A stretch of 37,500 bases of DNA, taken from NCBI RefSeq assembly GCF_964340395.1, contig NC_135566.1:20588797-20626296 (forward strand), read 5' to 3'. This DNA is from Glandiceps talaboti. Its lineage: Eukaryota; Hemichordata; Enteropneusta; Spengelidae. Below are positions 22,296-37,500 of this stretch, piece after piece. The position numbers were made by a program, and so were the translations under genes. Each line of letters begins with the position of its first letter. Positions within the stretch are counted from its first letter, which is position 1. The notes under the pieces were generated by a model. The model ran no database searches and was not told the origin of the DNA. It saw only the letters and a list, made by a program, of their open reading frames with translations.

Positions 22296-22609
22296 TTTGT
22301 CATTGTACAAAATCCCTGTACCTGGGTGTCAGTTTGTCATTGTACAAAATCCCTGTACCTGGGTGTCAGTTTGTCATTGTACAAAATCCCTGTACCTGGG
22401 TGTCAGTTTGTCATTGTACAGAATCCCTGTACCTTTGTGTCAGTTTGTCATTGTACACAATCCCTGTACCTGGGTGTCAGTTTGTCACTGTACAAAATCC
22501 CTGTACCTAGGTGTCAGTTTGTCATTGCACAAAATCCCTGTACCTGGGTGTCAGTCTGTCATTGTACAAAATCCCTGTACCTGGGGTGTCAGTCAGCCAT
22601 TGTACAAAG
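22296..22609 (+). repeat. 37-bp minisatellite, eight units plus a partial
   Basis: Eight near-identical 37-bp units (TTTGTCATTGTACAAAATCC then CTGTACCTGGGTGTCAG) end at 22592, with a degraded ninth to 22609. Each unit contains the short inverted repeat GTACA and TGTAC around seven bases. Open frames across the array are by-products of its regularity. Confidence 0.95.
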
Positions 22610-22734
22610 TGCTGTTTAAAATTTATTTTCATTGATTTTGTATTGTTACTGTAGTTTTTGCCCGTTGCCTTTATTTGTTTTGGGTTTCACATTTATAGGT
22701 GTTTGTCACTTGTGTGGACTGTCTGACTATTGTC

Positions 22735-22802
<68 letters not shown>

Positions 22803-22805
22803 ATA
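22610..22805 (+). repeat. Probable LINE 3' tail with (AAAT)n microsatellite
   Basis: AT-rich sequence ending TGACTATTGTCAAAG precedes about 16 AAAT units at 22740-22805. A unique tail plus short A-rich repeat is typical of LINE 3' ends. It may belong to the + strand fragment at 21396-21660, which is inference. Confidence 0.45.
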
Positions 22806-22815
22806 GATATATAAA

Positions 22816-22922
22816 TGTTTGGGATAAATGCCGGAAGTACATTAATCCCGATCTGGGATATATAGTACTATATGATCCAGATTGGGAACAATACAATGTA
22901 CTTTCCTTATTTATCCCAAACA
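22816..22922. repeat. 107-bp foldback element
   Basis: Two ~50-bp arms are inverted copies meeting near 22870. The shared blocks are TGTTTGGGATAAAT, GGAAGTACATT-like and GATCTGG/CCAGAT. No target duplication is evident. It resembles a small MITE-type or foldback element placed at the end of an AAAT tract. Confidence 0.7.
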
Positions 22923-24672
22923 ATTTTAAAACAATTTTGAATTAAATAGTACGTACCAAATTGATGAAATTATTTAATTATCAAAGATAAAATTCTCTTC
23001 AAACACGTGTACTGAAAACTTTCCTATGTCTGTCCCCTGGACAACATATCTCTGACCCCCGGCCAACCCGTGTCAGACCCCTGGCCTTTTTGCACGTTTT
23101 TGAGAGTATAAAGCATACATTCTTATTTCCACATGTGCTATGTCATATGTATGTGATATGTGTTTTCCTTCACCTTTCCACTGCTAATATATATTCACAA
23201 CAAAACATTATGTAAACTGTAATTGTCCGGTGTAGTATAACTAACTAGAGGTTATGGAAAGACAAAATGTGAAAGTATGACACTTTGGAAATCGTTTTGA
23301 TATTTGCCAGTGTCAGAGATAATTATAGTCTCACAACGGAAGAAGTCTTCATTAACAACATAACATGTCAAATCGCCATGCCCAGATGAGACGGATCAAC
23401 TGGTCTAATATCAGAAATCATTGAGAGTAAACGACTTCTTGTTTTCTCCCTTGAATTATTCAAATTTGACTTATACTCAAATTATGTGGTAGACAAATAG
23501 TACAGTGGTTGCGATGAATTTTGTTTATTTGACAGCGATAACAGTAGATGAATTTATATTTGTTTGTTTGTTTGTTTGTTTGTTTGTTTGTTTGTTTGTT
23601 TTTTTGCTTATTTTGTTCTTTATCTTAAGAATCGGTTACAGCCAAGACGACACACTCACAATGACGAAAAGACTACATCTTAACTTTCAATGGCAACATT
23701 GTCCCTAATTGTCATATTATTTCATCTTTTCAATAAACTTCATATTTATCCTCAAAACGAAATTCTCCTTTTTGCTCTATATTTTCAAAGCAGGCTTGGA
23801 TAACAATGAATAGGTTTAGTCTGCCCGAAGATTATGTATTCATAACCATTGAGTCATTTATAATGATAGTGTAAAAAGTATTAATAATAGTCGATGTGGC
23901 AGTTAGGTACGCCATTAAATTTATGACGCCTTCTCTAAGGAATAACAGTGTTATTTGATGTCCTCAATCGAAACAGCATTAACTTTAAAGACGTGACTGC
24001 AGGTTTCCAAGGTGACTCAAAATTTATGTCTGATTTATTCAACAAGTGCAAATGAATGACCTTTTTCTATCCTAAGATCAAAGGATTTCCCGCCAAAGTT
24101 CAATTATAGTATTACCACAAAGTATGCAAATAACACTGATAGCGTTATTGGATTATTGAATCCTGTAATGTCCTTTAAACTCGAGTAGTAGGTTGTCACC
24201 GTGGCATGAGGGAATGCTGAAGTGCCAGTTTTTTTCCCAATTCGACAACTTAACACGGTTTCAAAATATATGGGGACAATCTTTCAAACATCACAACATA
24301 CTTACTTCCATATCATAAATAACTAAAGTTTGGTCTTGAAAAACAAGGTATTTGCTCGAGAGAAAATTAACATTCTACAAATAGACTATCCGTATAACGC
24401 TCAATGTCACTGAGTGACAGAAAACTTTATTTCGAGATCTCAGACAATCCTCCGTTCACTGGTAGCCTTTTACTATTCAAAGCAACGTTATATGTCACAA
24501 CTGGAGTTGTTTTCATCAATTTACCAGTAACAGAGATGTGTTTAGTTGATATATCAACTCCTTGGATAGTCAGATGTTGAAAATGTGATTCAGAAAATAC
24601 CTTTTCCTGGAATTATCGAAAACTAACTACAGTTAGAAATGGTATCAATGAAAAAGAATCTCCACCATTTTT
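22923..24672. other. No gene recognised; short TTTG microsatellite
   Basis: A (TTTG)n run at about 23560-23600 is the only clear feature. The open frame across it is an artefact of the repeat. Confidence 0.5.
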
Positions 24673-25205
24673 ACCTTCCGTAAGGGAAGGTTATATATTA
24701 GGGATGAAAAGTCTGTCAGTCTGTGTGTGTCTGTCTGCCTGCCTGTCTGTCAGTATGTCTGTCATCGTTTTCTCAAAAACGGTTAGTTCAATTCAAACAA
24801 AAGTTGATGCGCATATTCCTTAGGGTGATAGCTAGAACTGATTATGGTTTGGTAAATATGCCATGAATACCAATGAGCTATTTACTTAATGATTTTAGAT
24901 AATTAGGCTATATCATGGTTCAAATTCAATATTCAATAAATTCAACAACTTGGTACAAATACTGATGATAACAAAGTGCATGTGTAATATAAAGTTTGAT
25001 AATATAGCTTGTAGTTTTAAGGCCTCATTTGCATAGTTAATTATTTTCAGTAATTAGACTATATATTAAGCATGCACGCTTCAAATTGAATATGATTTGG
25101 TACATACTTCAAACATAGCTAATATTGTACGTTCTGTTGCATTCAAACGATGAGAAAATCTAACGACTATGTCCTTACGGAAAGCATTCACTTTAAATCT
25201 GATTT
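24673..25205 (-). mobile_element. Satellite/microsatellite repeat family, short inverted copy 3
   Basis: On the + strand it opens with TTACCTTCCGTAAGGGAAGG (containing an inverted repeat), then a (TGTC)n-like tract at 24710-24765, TTTCTCAAAAACGG and about two core units. It closes with CCTTACGGAAAGCATTCAC. It has the same architecture as the other short copies. Confidence 0.6.
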
Positions 25206-27295
25206 GTTCTGATTCTGTTACGTTCTATGATTGAGGTTAAAGGTCACGAGTATCTGTTTGTATAAAGTACTTTAGAAAGTCATTTTACTGATCAGCTGCA
25301 TCGCAATGACATACAACTACATTCATGTGACTTCAGCTGATGATTTTAATAAGAGGACATTAATAATTATCTATTTTGTATTATTATCCGAAATGTATGA
25401 CCATAAACAAGCAACATTAATGTACCTCAAAAATAAACTTTTACACTTTTACTGCTACTTTGCTCAAAAAAATCAGGGGTCACTGAATAAATGGTTTAAA
25501 TAGAGGTAAGAATGTTTACCGTTTTAGATTGACCACCAAATACTGTCTTAAAGCTGCACTAGTTGTCCGGTCAGACACTCAACAATATATTCACTGAAAA
25601 TTGATAAAATACCAATAATTAGACACTGTACATGTCAATTAAAGGTCTATTTCATCCATAAGTAGTAATCGAAATCGTGATTGCATTTGGTGGCTGATTT
25701 ATGGGTGCGGACCCAATAATCAACTTGATTGGATTTATTGTAGCATATTATTGTACAGCTACACAAATGTGTTTACCAATACTTGATTAAATGCTGTTCA
25801 GCGTGTATGGTATTCTTAGTAAGTCATTTTATCTAACAAAACAGTTTCAAGAAAGATAGTCGATTTCCTTGAAACAAAATGGTGGATACTAAATATTTTT
25901 TTCATTACTAGATTTTCAAGAGTTTGTTGATTTTCAGGGAAATCCGTCCTCTAGGAGCATTCTACCTTCAGACCACATTTTGCATGTGAATGATGTTTAT
26001 TGTACCATGCACTAGCCAAGCTCAACAAAATTATGGAATATATACTCTGGTCGTTCTACGTCGCGACAATGTGCGTCTGTGTCACGACAATGCGTGTCTA
26101 CGTCACTGGTTAAGCTGTGTTCAAAATATTAGTCAAAACGTTCCCCGATATTTCTTTGATATTACTGGTGCTGGTATAATTACCAGGTGGTAAAAAAGTA
26201 CTCGTGACCTAAGGGTTCTCACTACTCATCTAGCGACTCCTAGTGACAACGGGCCTCGGTTACTCATATTTTCATTGACTAAACGAAGAAAAATATTGGA
26301 GAATAACAGTCATGAGCTCTGTCGTATATTAAATTACTAACAGAAGCTTTAGACCTGTCCTGATAGACGATCACCATCAGACTTTGCACGAATTGCACGA
26401 ATTCGTGTTTACTTTGCCAGATACATCGGTTGCCCTACATAATTTATTCATTAGAGATACAATATTTCCTTGTTTCAGATATACTGTGGTATGCTATGTA
26501 ACGGAATTGCTGACAAGATGAAAGAGTCGGCACTTTGAACCATAGCCCGTGTAGGGTCTATGTTTGAACAGAGTGTAAATAACTCAGAAGGTGAATAGCA
26601 TAGCTTTCATTTATAAATGGTCTGCAGGCAAATTTATTTATGACCCTTTCCCCATTGTAATTCTACATTCGTCTTGAGTATTACATTTAATATGAACAAT
26701 GGGATGAAACGCTCATATTCGTTATCCGATTAATAAATCATTTAACAAGGCGATTACGATATATCTCTTTCAAAATGACAGGTTTATATTTAACAACTTT
26801 TCATGTTCCATTGACTATTAATTAGAAAGCTACTTTTAATCTCCCCCTCCCCTTCCCGAATCGCTGTAACCGGAACAATACCGTAATTGCTTGACTTTGT
26901 TATTGGCACTATTAAATCGTGCATCTCGCAAACCTATCATTGATTGACAAAGTATATGAATTAATCTGGTCCGTTAACAGTTAATAAGGGATAAAGATCA
27001 ACACAGTTATATGAAGAAACACCCATGATATAAACAAGTGAAACACTTGGAAACTTACATTGTACCATTCTCACAATCCAGACAATATATGTAATCTCAC
27101 ACCACGACCACGGGTAAGTGCTTCCGTAATAGGATAGTATTTCACTACTATAATCACTAACAACAATAAATTGATATTAAGAGCAATCATACGTAGATCA
27201 GTATATAGTGCTTTCTCACAACATGCTATGAATCAATTAAGTGACATCATAAACAAGGTCATAATAATACTGTCATCATTCTGTGTTCTTTTCAG
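25206..27295. other. No gene recognised upstream of the receptor gene
   Basis: AT-rich sequence. Promoter elements of the downstream receptor gene may lie here, but I see no motif strong enough to call. Confidence 0.4.
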
Positions 27296-27425
27296 GTACA
27301 ATAGTTGAGACAGTAAACGGTGACGTCAATGGCATGTGAGATTACTGGCAACGAGTACTTATAACGTACCGCGTCTACTGCTGAAGTGTAGGGGTCCTGG
27401 TCACACAGCACATACACAGACAGCC

Positions 27426-34757
<7,332 letters not shown>

Positions 34758-34804
34758 GTAAGTATTTACAACCCATAACCCAAGTCAGTGTTAACTTACT
34801 CTGT

Positions 34805-35035
34805 TTGAAATTTAAGATAGCAAGTATAATGAATACAGTTGCTTGCATCATTTTGTCTAAATGAAATGTACTAATGCAGACATCAAAACATTGGTATCCG
34901 TGTGCCTGCCTCTAGTTGCAGTACGTTTAAATGATTTATGAAATGTAGAATGTGTAGTTTCTTATTGGTTTCCTCGTGGTTGTAGCAAACAGAGCCAATG
35001 AACACTGACATGAAAGGGACGGTATATCCATCACT
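34805..35035 (+). repeat. Dispersed ~230-bp repeat, copy 3 (after exon 5)
   Basis: It starts with TTTAAGATAGCAAG about 50 bp after the exon 5 donor and carries TTTTGTCTAAATGAAAT, GACATCAAAACATTGG, GTTTCTTATTGG and AGCCAATGAACACTGA. These blocks are shared with 5442-5730 (and in part 30815-31060). Confidence 0.6.
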
Positions 35036-35268
35036 GTTGATCAAACCCCTCTGAACATTCATATCTATCTTTCTTACTCTGTTATGTTTGTCTTTGTTTT
35101 TTCTTCTTTTTACTTCAGTCACTACTTTGGAAATCAGGCTATAGGCAAACTAAGATAAACACAAACTAAACTAGCGTGGCAAAATATTAATGCAAGATAT
35201 CAGTAGACGTTGCTGTAATTACACTCACAGTAAGGAAGCATCTGTGATAACTAGCTGCTCATTCAACC

Positions 35269-37310
35269 CAGGGCCGTAGCCTGACCAAATTGCCAAGGGG
35301 GACAGCACTTTGTCTTGGTGCAATCATGCATTTAAATTTTAGAAAGGTGCTAATTTACCTAAATTTGCATACAATTTACATAATATCTATTTAACCATAC
35401 GCAATTAAATATCATATGTAAGGCCAGAAAAAAGAAAAAGAAAAATGATGGTCAACGGGTAACCTAACTCATCACATTGGGTAGGTAGGTCGATTTAATC
35501 TTTTCACAATGCCTGACAGGATGTAAAAGCAAACCATATATAATGTTAGCAAAATATTTCAGGTCGAGTTTAGAAATTACAATTTGTCTGCATATTTACA
35601 GTTAGGAAATGTACACAATTTTCGGTTAAACAAATGGTGTAGTTCCTCTCACTCTCTCTTCTTTAAAAAAATGTTAAGCCTCGCCAAATGAAACTCAAGC
35701 ATTATTTTAGCCACCCCTTCTGTCACCTACACTACAGTGGAGATCATATGGTACAATGATGCATAAGGGATAGCCAACTACAATAATACTCCTAACGAGA
35801 TTACTTTACACAGAATGTGGATTTCACATGCATAAGAAGATGTCTCTAATTAGCTCTAACCTATACAGGGAGGTACTTAGCCAGACACCTTCCACCTTGT
35901 TTCGGGAGAAAGACAATTATCACCTTGATTGCTACTGATTGGAAGGAGACAACTCCAAGGGTGAAAAAAAAATGAAAAAAGACAGTGTAGGAGGCCATTT
36001 AGAGGCATAAAATATCAAACCATAGACATAATTTAAAGTGTTACAATGCTTGAATATGGTAATAAAATTGAAATACTTATGCTATGCATTACATATTAGT
36101 GCATTTTGTTGTGGCAAAGCTGAAAGCTTTTTTGCGGATGTGCACTTTGTAAATGACTTCTCATGAAGTTTAATTTGGCTCCAAAAAATCCTAAAGCAAA
36201 ACATTTCAAAACTTTCAGACTTTTGATGGCCCAATGACTGCTCAGCCCACTCCAATGGTCGTAAACTTTTGTTCAATTCGTTTTAGTGCACATTGGATAT
36301 GCAGCAGCTTAATTTAATCTCAATTCATGTTTGTATGCATCATTAGAGCCAAGTAAACCACTGTATAAGATATTATATAATTTGGATCAGACTCAAATGT
36401 GTATTGTTACACGAACTATTGAAATATCTCTAATTTTGAAAAAAAAATGCGAAGCCCGCATGAGGATATATTGCCAATCACCAGAAACAATATATGCGTA
36501 GGTTGAACAGCTTTTTCACTTTTTCTGGCCTAATGTCGTATCTTTCAAAGTAGTTGCCGAAAAGATGTCACATTCAAAGTAAAAAAAATGGATGGTGCTT
36601 TCTCAAATAAGTAACACAACAAAATAATCATTTTCTTTTCCCAACTCCTAAAACTTTTATGGCGGCGTTTATGTCGGAACCCAGGGTGAACTCAGTGAAT
36701 TCTCCTTGTCACTTGTCACACCAATTATTGAAAGTGGATCTTCAATTCAAAGAGTGGATCTTAAACTGCGTACCTATTTTAATAGTTTTTCAGGGCCACC
36801 AAATATTCCAAAAAGAGATCTGCCGTTTTATCAGTATGAAATGTTTTAATATAAGATCGAGCGCATCTTCGGAGTCACTGCATGCAGCATAACAGGCGAC
36901 CTCACATTGAACGACTTTTTCCGTCTTTTTTATGAGTTTCACATTATAATTGCGACTTGCTATCTTCAAATGAAGGAGACTTTCAAGACTACTGTTAGGA
37001 AAATACACAGTGCATGTACGCACTTCTTTTAATTTGCTGCAAAAAGTTACAATTTTTAACTGGACACATTTTTATTCAAAGTTAAGCCAGCGTACAATAG
37101 AGATATAAGATACATATTAGCGAGGAGTCAGTGTACAGTCAATAGTGAACCATCAATTTAAATCGCGCATGCTAGGAATCGTCACGTAAATAACGACTTT
37201 AATAACATCGCTATGTATTCAAAAAGTAGCTTTTTCTTCTTTCTTTTTCCAAAATCTCAGGGGGGCAGCTGCCCCCCTTGCCCCCCCCCCCCCCGCAGGC
37301 TACGGTACTG
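35269..37310. mobile_element. hAT-like DNA transposon relic, 2.04 kb
   Basis: Left end CAGGGCCGTAGCCTG (35269-35283) and, inverted, right end CAGTACCGTAGCCTG (37296-37310) are near-identical terminal inverted repeats. They continue into a subterminal GCCAAGGGGGACAGC on the left, matched by GGCAAGGGGGGCAGC with a poly-C run on the right. The element is flanked by an exact 5-bp direct repeat CAACC (35264-35268, 37311-37315). CAG-starting ends of this style are common in hAT elements. Most hAT families make 8-bp duplications, so the 5-bp repeat is a point of doubt or marks a subgroup. No transposase domain is recognisable; open frames at 36082-36276 (-) and 36790-37023 (-) are unassigned. Confidence 0.6.
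37260..37294. repeat. G/C palindrome and poly-C inside the transposon end
   Basis: GGGGGGCAGCTGCCCCCC (37260-37277) is a perfect palindrome, followed by a poly-C run to about 37294. It is the subterminal part of the hAT-like right end. Confidence 0.8.
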
Positions 37311-37500
37311 CAACCTTGTTCAGTGTTTACACTCCAAATGTATTGATTACAAAGTAATTATACTGGCATCATCAAGGCACCTCTATTACCCTCTATGTAA
37401 TCTAAAACTTGCAACAACAATAAGAATTTTACTTTATATCGAGCCTAATTTGCCATAGCTTGAGTTCCGAAGTAGTATCATTTATTTCTAACATTTGGGT

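Noticed and set aside
22296-22609. CRISPR-like array
   Set aside because: The 37-bp units abut directly with no variable spacers, and the genome is animal. It is a minisatellite.
22276-22635. Repeat-containing secreted protein (VCHCTKSLYL-type periodic frames)
   Set aside because: Because 37 is not a multiple of three, two frames stay open across the same minisatellite with similar peptides. There are no splice sites or flanking coding signal.
27336-27425. Upstream in-frame ATG as receptor start
   Set aside because: It would place 30 polar and basic residues before the signal sequence. The ATG at 27426 gives a normal signal peptide length.
34758-34864. Extension of the receptor frame beyond M2
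   Set aside because: A strong GTAAGT donor lies at 34758. The following residues do not resemble M3, and the sequence belongs to a dispersed repeat.
35119-35144. Possible next receptor exon after a pyrimidine tract and TTCAG at 35114-35118
   Set aside because: Joined in phase it gives eight residues and a stop with no M3 similarity. It would be a truncating exon at best, with no support beyond a plausible acceptor.

Overview
The window is animal nuclear DNA: AT-rich, dominated by dispersed repeats and microsatellites, with one clear split host gene that has GT-AG introns. The repeats (LINEs of the CR1/L2 type, a Ty3/Gypsy relic, Penelope-like termini with hammerhead-type ribozyme motifs, a hAT-like element and satellite-bearing elements) fit a marine invertebrate bilaterian such as a lancelet, hemichordate, mollusc or annelid. 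I cannot name the species from sequence alone.

Region 1 (1-5.4 kb): a 224-bp insertion (546-769) with exact 15-bp direct repeats at its ends holds two hammerhead-like motifs in a near-perfect 69-bp inverted repeat. It is followed by the first ~2.5-kb copy (2386-4852) of a satellite/microsatellite-bearing repeat family. Region 2 (5.4-14.3 kb): a second ~2.5-kb copy (7546-10118), two short copies in the opposite orientation (12349-13145, 13806-14285), and stretches with no recognisable gene. Region 3 (15.1-16.1 kb): long TA tracts interleaved with Penelope-like terminal sequences, two further hammerhead-like motifs on opposite strands, and a foldback structure.

Region 4 (16.4-22.9 kb): a cluster of dead retroelements. 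In order: a 5'-truncated CR1/L2-type LINE (+), a Ty3/Gypsy relic (-) with an in-frame internal deletion, fragments of two other LINEs, a 37-bp minisatellite, an AAAT tract and a 107-bp foldback. Region 5 (23-27.3 kb): one more satellite-bearing repeat copy and otherwise nothing recognisable.

Region 6 (27.3 kb to the end): the 5' part of a Cys-loop ligand-gated ion channel gene of the nicotinic acetylcholine receptor type on the + strand. Five exons join in phase to give 304 residues, from the signal peptide through the ligand-binding domain, M1 and M2. M3 and M4 are not seen and probably lie beyond the window. The predicted subunit lacks the loop C vicinal cysteines and the loop A tyrosine, and has Glu at 16' and Gln at 20' of M2. 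Its introns carry a satellite-bearing element, a ~200-bp CT tract, an antisense LINE fragment, copies of a ~230-bp dispersed repeat and a 2.04-kb hAT-like element with 5-bp target duplications.

The most unusual content is the set of compact hammerhead-like motifs in Penelope-like terminal sequence and the atypical channel subunit.
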